Of a DNA stretch of 64,000 bases, positions 43,817 through 51,021 are shown one piece after another. The notes beneath the pieces are model-generated. The model made no database searches. It saw only the letters and a list, made by a program, of their open reading frames with translations, and was not told where the DNA came from. The position numbers and the translations under genes were made by a program. Source of the DNA: Paenibacillus sp. FSL R7-0337. Its GTDB lineage: Bacteria > Bacillota > Bacilli > Paenibacillales > Paenibacillaceae. The stretch lies in assembly GCF_037969875.1 (NCBI RefSeq), contig NZ_CP150218.1, forward strand, positions 5,952,001-6,016,000, in the 5' to 3' direction. Positions within the stretch are counted from its first letter, which is position 1. The number at the start of each line of letters is the position of its first letter.

Positions 43817-43850
43817 TCTCCTACACCTCCTTTTTGATAAATTTAAAGCT

Positions 43851-43879
43851 AGTGTAACCAAAAATCCCGAAATAAGCAA
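43851..43879 (-). promoter_or_regulatory. Promoter of the ABC-F leader transcript
   Basis: On the minus strand TTGCTT (43879-43874), 17 bases, then TACACT (43856-43851). Transcription would start near 43844, about 28 bases before the leader ORF. Confidence 0.75.
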
Positions 43880-43983
43880 GGGAGAAATGTTCTCTCCAGA
43901 CATAAAAGTATGGTTCTGCAAGTAGTATGAAGTGTGGCGAAGGGGCGTTGCCCTTATACCGGCTGCGGGAAAAGAGGAGAGCT

Positions 43984-44361
43984 ATGGCGATTTTTAACGG
44001 ATTACTGGGTAATGCGACCCAGGTTGAGCTGGGAGAGGTGCAGCGGGAATACGGACGGATTCTGGCTCCGAATGAAAAGATTGAGCGCGCCTATAAGCTG
44101 GTCCGGGACATGTTTATTTTTACAGACAAGCGGCTGATTCTTGTAGACAAGCAGGGGATGACCGGCAAAAAAACCGAATACCACTCTGTTCCTTACAAAA
44201 GCATCACCCATTACTCTGTGGAGACGGCGGGGCATTTCGACCTGGATGCGGAGCTGTGCCTATATATCTCGGGCGCGGGGCTGCCGCTGAAGAAAACCTT
44301 CAACAAATCGGTCGATATCTATGAAGTGCAAGCTGTGCTGTCGCAATATATCCTGAAATAA
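43984..44361 (+). CDS. Bacterial PH-domain protein
   Basis: This 125-residue soluble protein begins MAIFNGLLGNATQVELGEVQ and has the bacterial pleckstrin-like barrel pattern (ERAYKLVRDMFIFTDKRLILVDKQG, then KKTEYHSVPYKSITHYSVETAG and a DIYEVQAVLSQYIL helix). ATG 43984 follows GAGGAG; the longer upstream frame has no site. Such proteins occur in many bacilli with no firmly assigned function. It is divergent from the ABC-F leader. Confidence 0.85.
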   Translation: MAIFNGLLGNATQVELGEVQREYGRILAPNEKIERAYKLVRDMFIFTDKRLILVDKQGMTGKKTEYHSVPYKSITHYSVETAGHFDLDAELCLYISGAGLPLKKTFNKSVDIYEVQAVLSQYILK

Positions 44362-44513
44362 GGGGTGTGCGTAGAGGGCGTACTAAGGCCATAGCCTGCG
44401 GCAGCTCCATATAACAGACGGATAGAACGAATGCCACGCCTAGGCCTCCTTCCTGAAATTTGTGCATGGCTCACAAAATAAGCGGCAGCAAATGTACGGT
44501 CCTGCGGAAACCG

Positions 44514-44543
44514 TTGACAGGGGCTCCGGGCCTGCTGTTAAAT
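44514..44543 (+). promoter_or_regulatory. Promoter of the gamma-glutamyltransferase-family gene
   Basis: TTGACA (44514-44519) is followed after 18 bases by TTAAAT (44538-44543); the leader would be about 30 bases. Confidence 0.55.
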
Positions 44544-44579
44544 GACACTAACTTAAGCGGCAGGGAAGGGAGGCGGAAC

Positions 44580-46157
44580 ATGAGGAGAGGACCGGTGACC
44601 GGAACGAAAACGATGGTGGTCAGCCCGCATTATCTGGCCTCGGCGGCGGGCGCGCAAGTTTTGGCCAAAGGCGGCAACGCCTATGATGCGGCGGTTGCAG
44701 TCAGCGCGGCGCTGGCAGTGGTCTATCCGCATATGACCGGGCTCGGCGGCGACGCCTTTTGGCTGGGGTACAGCGCCAGTGAAGGGCGCGTGCGGGCTTA
44801 CAACGGCAGCGGACGCTCGGGCTACGCCGTCCGCCGGGACTGCTATGCCGGGGAGGAAGCCATTCCCCGGCGGGGGGTGCGCAGCGCCATTACGGTGCCC
44901 GGAATGGCGGATAGCTGGGAGGCTGTCCAGCGGGAGTATGGACGGCTGACCCTGGCCGAGGTGCTGGAGCCGGCTATCGGCTACAGTGCCGGGGGCTTTC
45001 CGCTGTCGCCGGACCAGCATGGCGGCAGCGTATTGGCCGGAGCCGCGCTGTCGCCCGAAGCGGCGGCGGTGTATCTTCCCGGCGGCCGGATACCGGCGGC
45101 GGGCGAGCGGTTTGTGCAGCGGCAGCTGGCCGGGACGCTGCGGGCGCTTGCGGCGGGAGGCCGGGATGCTTTTTATAAAGGGAGTATTGCAGAAGAGATC
45201 AGTGATTATATGCAGGCTTCCGGCGGGTACCTGACCCGCGATGATTTCGCGGATCACCAGGGTAGCTGGGAAGAGCCTCTCCAGACGGTGTACCATGGGC
45301 ATACCGTCTATCAGGTTCCGCCGAATTCGCAGGGCTTCACGGCGCTCATGGCGCTAAATATCCTGGAGCATTCTAATTTTGCGGAGATCAGGCACGGCTC
45401 CTATGAGTATTATCATCTGATGGTGGAGGCGCTGAAGCTGAGCTTCCGTGACCGCGACCAGGTGCTCACCGACCCGTCCTTCAGCAGCATTCCGCTGGAC
45501 CGTCTGCTGAGTAAGCCCTATGCGGCACAACTCGCGGCGGCGATTTCTCCCCGTAAGGCGCTTGCTCTCAGCAGCGAACCGGTTGGAAGGGATACGGCTT
45601 ACGCAGCGGTGGTGGATGAAGAGGGAAATGCAGTCTCGTTCATCCAGAGTCTGTATTTCGAATTCGGTTCGGGGGTTGTGGCTGGGAATACGGGGATTCT
45701 GCTCCAGAACCGCGGGTCCTTCTTCTCGCTTGATCCTACCCATGTCAATACGCTGGAGCCCCACAAGCGCACCTTCCACACGCTGATGCCGGCGATGGCC
45801 TGCCGGGACGGGAAGCCGGCTTATCTCTATGGCACACAGGGTGGTGAAGGCCAGCCGCAGACGCAGACCCTGCTGCTCACGCGCATGCTTCACTACGGGA
45901 TGGACCCGCAGACTGCGGTGAGTGAACCCCGTTTCGTCTGGGGCAGAACCTGGGGGGAGCCGACTCAGGAGCTGCGGATCGAGAACCGGGTAGCGGAAGC
46001 TGTGCGGGCAGAGTTGGCGGAGGCGGGGCATCTTGTCCGTGAGGCAGAGAGCTATGACGGGGTGATGGGGCACGCCCATGCGATCTCCATTGACGGTAAC
46101 GGCTACCGCAGCGGAGGGACAGATCCGCGCTCTGATGGAGCGGCTATCGGGTGGTAG
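44580..46157 (+). CDS. Gamma-glutamyltransferase-family Ntn hydrolase, possible oxamate amidohydrolase
   Basis: The 525-residue protein follows the GGT fold: VVSPHYLASAAGAQVLAKGGNAYDAAVAVSAAL, HMTGLGGDAF, and PGMADSWEAVQREYGRLTLAE. Autocleavage and catalysis would use the Thr of GRDTAYAAVVDEEGNAVS, where the usual Thr-His is Thr-Ala. There is no signal peptide, unlike secreted GGTs, so it acts in the cytoplasm. Klebsiella HpxW, a GGT relative of about the same length, hydrolyses oxamate to oxalate and ammonia in ureide catabolism. The neighbouring amidase, PucR and ureide genes make that role attractive, but generic peptidase activity is possible. ATG 44580 follows GGGAGG. Strongly GC-rich. 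Confidence 0.8.
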   Translation: MRRGPVTGTKTMVVSPHYLASAAGAQVLAKGGNAYDAAVAVSAALAVVYPHMTGLGGDAFWLGYSASEGRVRAYNGSGRSGYAVRRDCYAGEEAIPRRGVRSAITVPGMADSWEAVQREYGRLTLAEVLEPAIGYSAGGFPLSPDQHGGSVLAGAALSPEAAAVYLPGGRIPAAGERFVQRQLAGTLRALAAGGRDAFYKGSIAEEISDYMQASGGYLTRDDFADHQGSWEEPLQTVYHGHTVYQVPPNSQGFTALMALNILEHSNFAEIRHGSYEYYHLMVEALKLSFRDRDQVLTDPSFSSIPLDRLLSKPYAAQLAAAISPRKALALSSEPVGRDTAYAAVVDEEGNAVSFIQSLYFEFGSGVVAGNTGILLQNRGSFFSLDPTHVNTLEPHKRTFHTLMPAMACRDGKPAYLYGTQGGEGQPQTQTLLLTRMLHYGMDPQTAVSEPRFVWGRTWGEPTQELRIENRVAEAVRAELAEAGHLVREAESYDGVMGHAHAISIDGNGYRSGGTDPRSDGAAIGW

Positions 46158-46211
46158 AGGAATGAATTCGTGGCAGGAGTAAGGAAATAAGGGGAACAGG
46201 AAGTTAGGAAG

Positions 46212-46243
46212 ACAGGAATACAGGAATACAGGAATACAGGAAG
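46212..46243 (+). repeat. 8-bp tandem repeat, four units
   Basis: ACAGGAAT occurs three times and then ACAGGAAG, without gaps (46212, 46220, 46228, 46236). The unit is not a multiple of three and lies outside genes. Confidence 0.95.
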
Positions 46244-46361
46244 ACTAATAGAGCAACAGATTTCAGCTTGTGAAAATTACTTTAACTAATCGCTTACTGA
46301 AGGTTTGCCGCGCCCCAGTAAGGGTGTAAAGGGGTGCTTAAAGAAGGCTTAATTGTAATCC

Positions 46362-46534
46362 GTACAACTAAATCCTCGAATGTGCCGCCGAATCTCTGTT
46401 TAGATGTATTTCGTACAATTAAAATACCTCTGTACTTGGATTTTCACCCATTCGGGCAGATTTAGTTGTACAGAGTGCAGTTAGAAGAGGAAAACCTTTC
46501 TTTTCACTGTATTTAGATGTACAGAATACAACTA
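46362..46534 (+). repeat. Cluster of TTTAG(A/T)TGTAC palindromic repeats
   Basis: GTACAACTAAATC (46362-46374) and GATTTAGTTGTAC (46459-46471) form a perfect 13-bp inverted pair. TTTAGATGTA/TACAATTAAA (46399-46423) and TAGATGTA/TACAACTA (46514-46534) are small hairpins of the same family. Confidence 0.85.
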
Positions 46535-46663
46535 TCGCCTAATGCTCGGCTTAAACGCAGCTTCATCCCTTACTTGTTCTACTAGAAGAGGAGAAGGCAG
46601 GGTGATTAAGGAGATAAGGATAGAATAATCCGGTTTTGTACGGGAGGGAGAGGGTGGAACAGC

Positions 46664-48043
46664 ATGGTTCTTGATAATCGGCACGGTGCATTCCGGGTCC
46701 TGGAGCTGGAGATTCCCGGCAGCGGACATGGGGCATTGCACGGCCTGACCTTCACGGTAAAAGATGTCTTCGCAGTGGCCGGGCACCGCTCTTCCGCCGG
46801 TAACCCGGACTGGCTGCGCAGCCACGAACCGGCGGCCTCTCATGCAACTGCTGTACGCAGACTGCTGGAAGCGGGAGCTACGCTGCAGGGGGCTGCCCAT
46901 ACGGATGAGCTGATGTACAGCCTTGGCGGAGAGAACTATCATTACGGCACCCCGGTGAATCCGCACGGGGAGAACCGGATTCCCGGCGGCTCGTCCAGCG
47001 GGTCAGCGGTAGCTGTGGCCTCGGGGAGTGTGGATTTTGCCCTCGGGACGGATACAGGCGGCTCTGTCCGGGTTCCATCCGCTTATTGCGGTGTGTTCGG
47101 TTATCGTCCGACTCACGGCGCGGTATCTCTGGAGGGAGTTATTCCGCTGGCCCCTGCTTTTGACACGGTGGGTTGGATCGCGGGAAGCACGGAGCTGCTG
47201 CTGAAGACAGGACGCGTTCTGCTCGGGCCTGTGGACAGCGGCGGCGATGCCCGGGGCGGGGATGACAAGAAGAAAGCGGGCGATCTGCTCGGATTTGCGG
47301 ATAGCAGCGGTCATGCCCAGGGCGGTGAGAATAGGAAGAAGTGGGGCCAGCTACTCGGGTCTGTGGGCAGAGGCGACATTGCCCAGGGCATGCAGAATAG
47401 TATGGAGCAGAGCGGCGGTGAGATGGTTGATAAGTCTGCCGGTGACCTTCGAATATCCCGGATGTTCTTCCCGCCTGAAGGCTGGGCGCTTGTGGAGCTG
47501 GACTGTGCAGACTACCTGAGGCGGGGGCTGGACAAGCTTCAGGCAGGCGCTTCGTTACAGGCTGCTGAAGCCGTGGTGGCCCCTGAAGGCTTGAAGACCT
47601 GGATGGACGTCTTCCGCGAGCTGCAGGGTGCCGAGATCTGGGCAACCCATGGGGAGTGGATCGGGCGGGAGCAGCCGGTCTTCGGGCCGGATATTGCCGC
47701 CCGGTTCGCTTGGGCGGCGGGGCTAGCCGGGGCGGATCACAGCCCGGCCGCTATGCTGCGCAGCCGGATCACTCAGCGGCTGCGGGCGCTGCTCGGGAAG
47801 GACGGCTGTCTCGTCCTTCCGACCGTGCCGGGTCCGGCCCCGCTGCGCGGCGCCGGACCCGGGCAGCTGGAGCGGAGCCGCAGCAGCGCCATGATGCTCA
47901 GCTGCCTGGCCGGACTGGCCGGGCTGCCGCAGGTTACGCTGCCGGTGCCCGGCCCCGGCGGAATGCCGCTGGGACTGTCCGTCATCGGCGGGCACGGACA
48001 AGATCTCCGGCTCCTGTCCTGGATACAGGAGGTATGGAAGTAG
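46664..48043 (+). CDS. Amidase-signature enzyme (AtzE/GatA-like)
   Basis: The 459-residue amidase-signature hydrolase has a complete Ser-cisSer-Lys triad: Lys in LTFTVKDVFAVAG, the first Ser in PGGSSSGSAVAVASG, and the nucleophile Ser in GTDTGGSVRVPSAYCG. Relatives cleave amides or carbamoyl groups; an AtzE-type amidase accompanies HpxW in the Klebsiella oxalurate genes. Residues about 186-251 are an insert of three imperfect 22-residue repeats (LLGPVDSGGDARGG, LLGFADSSGHAQGG, LLGSVGRGDIAQG), which the fold does not need. ATG 46664 follows a GGGAGG-rich stretch. Its place in ureide breakdown is inferred from neighbours. Confidence 0.85.
   Translation: MVLDNRHGAFRVLELEIPGSGHGALHGLTFTVKDVFAVAGHRSSAGNPDWLRSHEPAASHATAVRRLLEAGATLQGAAHTDELMYSLGGENYHYGTPVNPHGENRIPGGSSSGSAVAVASGSVDFALGTDTGGSVRVPSAYCGVFGYRPTHGAVSLEGVIPLAPAFDTVGWIAGSTELLLKTGRVLLGPVDSGGDARGGDDKKKAGDLLGFADSSGHAQGGENRKKWGQLLGSVGRGDIAQGMQNSMEQSGGEMVDKSAGDLRISRMFFPPEGWALVELDCADYLRRGLDKLQAGASLQAAEAVVAPEGLKTWMDVFRELQGAEIWATHGEWIGREQPVFGPDIAARFAWAAGLAGADHSPAAMLRSRITQRLRALLGKDGCLVLPTVPGPAPLRGAGPGQLERSRSSAMMLSCLAGLAGLPQVTLPVPGPGGMPLGLSVIGGHGQDLRLLSWIQEVWK
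47219..47416 (+). repeat. In-frame 66-bp triplication inside the amidase gene
   Basis: Units begin at 47219, 47285 and 47351 (CTGCTCGGG, CTGCTCGGA, CTACTCGGG), an exact 66-base period. The copies have diverged but keep frame and the Leu-Leu-Gly opening. Confidence 0.88.
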
Positions 48044-48051
48044 GAAGTCAT

Positions 48052-48089
48052 AGCCCTGGTTCTCTGAATGAAGAGAACCAGGGCTTTTT
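48052..48089 (+). terminator. Terminator of the amidase gene
   Basis: AGCCCTGGTTCTCT pairs with AGAGAACCAGGGCT, followed by TTTTT. Confidence 0.92.
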
Positions 48090-48100
48090 GCTGATTGCCC

Positions 48101-48355
48101 AATGTATGCGGAAAACAGTATCCAATTGTAATCGGAAAACCGATTACATCGGGCGGCGCGAGGGCTGACGGAGCGATTGTAATCGGAAAACCGATTACTT
48201 TGGGTGGCACGAGGGCTACCGGGCTGATTGCAATGGGGCGGTGCGGGGGTGAGTGGTCCGGATGTGTGCGAAAAACAGCATACAATGGCAGGTGGCGGGT
48301 GAGCGTGCCGGATGAGCGCACCGAATGTATGCGAAAAACAGCATACATTCGGTGC
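48101..48355 (+). repeat. Array of five short palindromic hairpins
   Basis: GTAATCGGAAAACCGATTAC occurs exactly at 48128-48147 and 48179-48198. Three TGTATGCG-AAAA-CAGCATACA units lie at about 48103, 48263-48284 and 48318-48355, the last with perfect 15-bp arms. Each loop is A-rich. Between units the sequence is G-rich and non-coding. The 517-base gap before pucR holds no gene. Confidence 0.85.
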
Positions 48356-48468
48356 GGAGATGAGCAGGCCGTATGCAGGTCCAAGGGACCGAATGAGGGG
48401 CGATGCTGCCATTTGTTACTTATGCGTAATATTATATAACACAAAATAACCCGATTTTAACTTTTCTC

Positions 48469-48514
48469 TTTCCAACAGCGGTCATTTTATCTATAATGTT
48501 ACATAAAGTAACAT
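48469..48514 (+). promoter_or_regulatory. pucR promoter with overlapping operator-like palindrome
   Basis: TTTCCA (48469-48474) and TATAAT (48492-48497) are 17 bases apart. The palindrome ATGTTACATAAAGTAACAT (48496-48514) has perfect 7-bp arms and overlaps the -10 and start point, the place for a repressor. Autoregulation by PucR is the simplest reading. Confidence 0.65.
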
Positions 48515-48560
48515 ATGAATCGAATGAACCTATTATGAAGGTAGAGAAGGAGGGGTGGCT

Positions 48561-50135
48561 ATGCATCTTACAGTGGAAGAAGCGTTGTCCATTTATCCTT
48601 TATCCGAAGCGAAGCTGATTGCCGGGTCCAAGGGGAAGCACAGGATTGTGAAATCGATCAATGTCATGGATGCTCCCGATATCTCGGACTGGATCAAGGA
48701 AGGGGAAATGCTGCTGACCACAGCCTATCTGATCAAGGACAGCCCGGAGGAAGCTTCGGCATTGCTGCAGATGCTGAACCGGCGCGGGTCAGCGGGGCTG
48801 GGCATTAAGCTGGGCCGGTTCTGGGAGACTGTGCCGCCGCCCTTGATTGCGGAAGCGGAGCAGCTGAATTTCCCGCTGATTGAGCTGCCGTTCCAGTTCA
48901 CCTTCTCCGACCAGATGAACGGCTTGTTCCGCGCAGAGCTGTCGCGCAGCGTGGGCACCCTGCAGAGCATGATGGAGAAGCAGCGGCTGCTGATGCGTCT
49001 TGCCTTGCGTTCCGGTCGCAGCCGTCCGCTGCTGGACACCGTCTCGGAGATCATCGGTTACCCGCTGGCTGTAATCAGCAACCGGGGAACGGTAGTATTT
49101 AACAACTCGGGGTACACCGAAAGTGAGCAACTGGAAGGGTGGCCCTGGCCGCCACGCAATCAGCGCTTCCGTCTCGGCGAAGGCACCGGCTACCGGCTTC
49201 CGCTGCTACAGGCCGGGAAATGCCTGGGTTACCTTCATTATTGCGATATTGATCCCTTGCTTCTGCCCGTGGAGGAAAGTCTGTTCGTTCAGGGGGCAGA
49301 GCTGATTTCTTACCATATGCATACCGGGCTGGAGGATTATTTCGAGCAGGCCGGACACCGGGAATTCAGCGGGCTGCTGCGGCGGTTCCTGAATGACGGG
49401 CTGAAATATGCTGAGCTGGCGCAGGCAGCGCTCCGGCTGGAGATTACGCTGCTTGAGGCCCCGTTTCAGCTGCTGCTTACCGATGTGGCTGCTGCGGGAG
49501 AAGCCCGGCAGGGAGAGCTGCTGCGGCTGAAGGAGGAGTATTCGGAGCATCCGGTGCTGCATGGCCTGCAGGCGGTCCACTTCCTGGTGGAAGAGGGACT
49601 GGTGTCTCTGTATCCAGCCGGGCCGCATCAGCCGGAGGAGTTCCGGGCACTGATTCAGGAATGCTTCGACAGCCTGAAGTTCGATAAAGGGTATTATCCG
49701 CAGGCCGCTGTCAGCAGCGTGAAGCAGAAGCCGGAGGGGCTGAAGGAAGCTTTTGCCGAGATAAAGGAATGTATGGGCATGGCCCGGCAATGGGGCGCGC
49801 ACGGAAATGTGGTGCATTACCGCCAGCTGGAGCTTGATCTGCTGCTGAGCAAGATTCCGGCAGAGACCATGGAGCGTTATTACAGCGGAAGCCTGCGGGG
49901 GCTACTTAGCCGGGAACCGGAATATGTTAAGGAGATGCTCCATACGCTGGAGGTCTACCTGGAGAATGACGGCCATGTGAACGAGACGGCCAAGAAGCTG
50001 TTCATTCACCGCAATACGGCCACTTACCGGATTGAGAAGCTCAGTGAGTTGCTGGATGTCGATTTCAAAAAAATCAATGATCTCATGAAGCTGAAGCTGG
50101 TCTTCCTGTTCCGCAGAATGCTGGAGCGCGAATAA
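48561..50135 (+). CDS. pucR: PucR-family purine catabolism regulator
   Basis: The 524-residue regulator has the N-terminal PucR domain (LTVEEALSIYPLSEAKLIAG, DAPDISDWIKEGEMLLTTAYLI), a middle CdaR GGDEF-like region, and the C-terminal PucR helix-turn-helix (HTLEVYLENDGHVNETAKKL, FIHRNTATYRIEKLSELL). In B. subtilis PucR activates ureide-degradation genes in response to allantoin-type inducers. ATG 48561 follows AAGGAGGGG. It precedes the transporter and catabolic genes it probably controls and is separated from the amidase by palindromic repeats. Confidence 0.93.
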   Translation: MHLTVEEALSIYPLSEAKLIAGSKGKHRIVKSINVMDAPDISDWIKEGEMLLTTAYLIKDSPEEASALLQMLNRRGSAGLGIKLGRFWETVPPPLIAEAEQLNFPLIELPFQFTFSDQMNGLFRAELSRSVGTLQSMMEKQRLLMRLALRSGRSRPLLDTVSEIIGYPLAVISNRGTVVFNNSGYTESEQLEGWPWPPRNQRFRLGEGTGYRLPLLQAGKCLGYLHYCDIDPLLLPVEESLFVQGAELISYHMHTGLEDYFEQAGHREFSGLLRRFLNDGLKYAELAQAALRLEITLLEAPFQLLLTDVAAAGEARQGELLRLKEEYSEHPVLHGLQAVHFLVEEGLVSLYPAGPHQPEEFRALIQECFDSLKFDKGYYPQAAVSSVKQKPEGLKEAFAEIKECMGMARQWGAHGNVVHYRQLELDLLLSKIPAETMERYYSGSLRGLLSREPEYVKEMLHTLEVYLENDGHVNETAKKLFIHRNTATYRIEKLSELLDVDFKKINDLMKLKLVFLFRRMLERE

Positions 50136-50178
50136 CAGCCGTCCATGAGCAGATTGCCAAAAAAAGGAGTGGAGAACA

Positions 50179-50808
50179 ATGAAGGTGGCCGGAATCTTTT
50201 TGGCGGCAGGCCGCAGGAATGGAGCAGGGGCCTCGGAAGGTTCTCTGAACAGGGCGGGCGCGGGTTCAGCAGGTGCGGCGATGCTCAGTGAGCTGGAGAA
50301 CTGCGGGCTTGCGCCGCTGGTTGTGGTGGTTCGTGCGGATGATCCTTTGGGCTGGCTGCCTCCTGCCGGGAAGGCGGAGAATATGCGGCGGATTGAGACT
50401 TGCCTAACGGCCCATTTGGGCCTGTCCTTCTCACTGCGCTGCGGCTTGAATGCTGTAGCTTCGCTTCAGCCGGATGCAGTGGTCATTGCGGCGGCGGATC
50501 AGCCGTTTGTGGCAGCCGCTCAGATCCGCCGGTTCATCCAAGCGTATGAGCAGCACCCGGAGCTTGATTATGTCACGAGTGCACAAGAAGGATTGCTGAT
50601 GCCGCCTACCCTGTTCTCAAGCGCGCTGTTCCGCGGACTTCAGGAGCTGGACGATGAAGAGGGCATAGCTGCCATTATGCGGACCAAGGAGTATAAGGGG
50701 CTCATCCTGCCTCAAGAGTCTGTTCAGGCGTTCGCAGAGCCCGGGCTGCCGGAGAGCTTCGGAGGGTACCGCAGAGAATGGAGCGTGCGGAGCGGCAACA
50801 GACAGTAA
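50179..50808 (+). CDS. MobA-like nucleotidyltransferase, atypical N-terminus
   Basis: This 209-residue protein is related to MocA/PucB molybdenum-cofactor nucleotidyltransferases: it opens KVAGIFLAAGRR and keeps the second half (AVVIAAADQPFVAAAQIRRFI, the metal-binding AADQP; DDEEGIAAIM). The usual S-x-RMG-x-x-K signature after LAAG is replaced by NGAGASEGSLNRAGAGSAGA, so the binding-loop Arg and Lys are missing. In B. subtilis PucB matures xanthine dehydrogenase; no xanthine dehydrogenase gene is in this window. It lies 44 bases after pucR, probably co-transcribed. It may be degenerate or have changed specificity. Confidence 0.75.
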   Translation: MKVAGIFLAAGRRNGAGASEGSLNRAGAGSAGAAMLSELENCGLAPLVVVVRADDPLGWLPPAGKAENMRRIETCLTAHLGLSFSLRCGLNAVASLQPDAVVIAAADQPFVAAAQIRRFIQAYEQHPELDYVTSAQEGLLMPPTLFSSALFRGLQELDDEEGIAAIMRTKEYKGLILPQESVQAFAEPGLPESFGGYRREWSVRSGNRQ

Positions 50809-50925
50809 ATTCGATATTTTCTAAATTGATGTAAGCTAATATCACATAATTTAAGTTAAATTTTGAGATGACTTCGTGCATGAAGCACAAAAGCGACCCC
50901 TCTTCTTATCCACCCACACAAAGCT

Positions 50926-50966
50926 ATGTTATATAAATTTACGTAAGTGCTGCTCCTCAGTATAGT
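50926..50966 (+). promoter_or_regulatory. Promoter of the ureide importer with an upstream motif shared with pucR
   Basis: TTTACG (50938-50943) and TATAGT (50961-50966) are 17 bases apart. Directly above the -35 is ATGTTATATAAA (50926-50937), one base different from the ATGTTACATAAA half of the pucR palindrome. This is an activator position. Confidence 0.6.
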
Positions 50967-51021
50967 AGAGATACATTAATGGCTATAGCCATTAGGAGAG
51001 ATATCCTGGAGGAGGAGAATT

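Larger units (their letters stand above)
46158..46663 (+). other. Gene-free spacer of 506 bases with repeats
   Basis: No credible gene is present. The spacer holds an 8-bp tandem repeat and a group of TTTAG-type palindromes, both listed separately. The last 120 bases lead to the amidase ribosome site. Open frames here are short and lack ribosome sites. Confidence 0.7.

Noticed and set aside
46158..48560. Palindrome clusters as remains of an insertion sequence or CRISPR
   Set aside because: No transposase fragment, terminal repeat with target duplication, regular spacers or cas genes are present.
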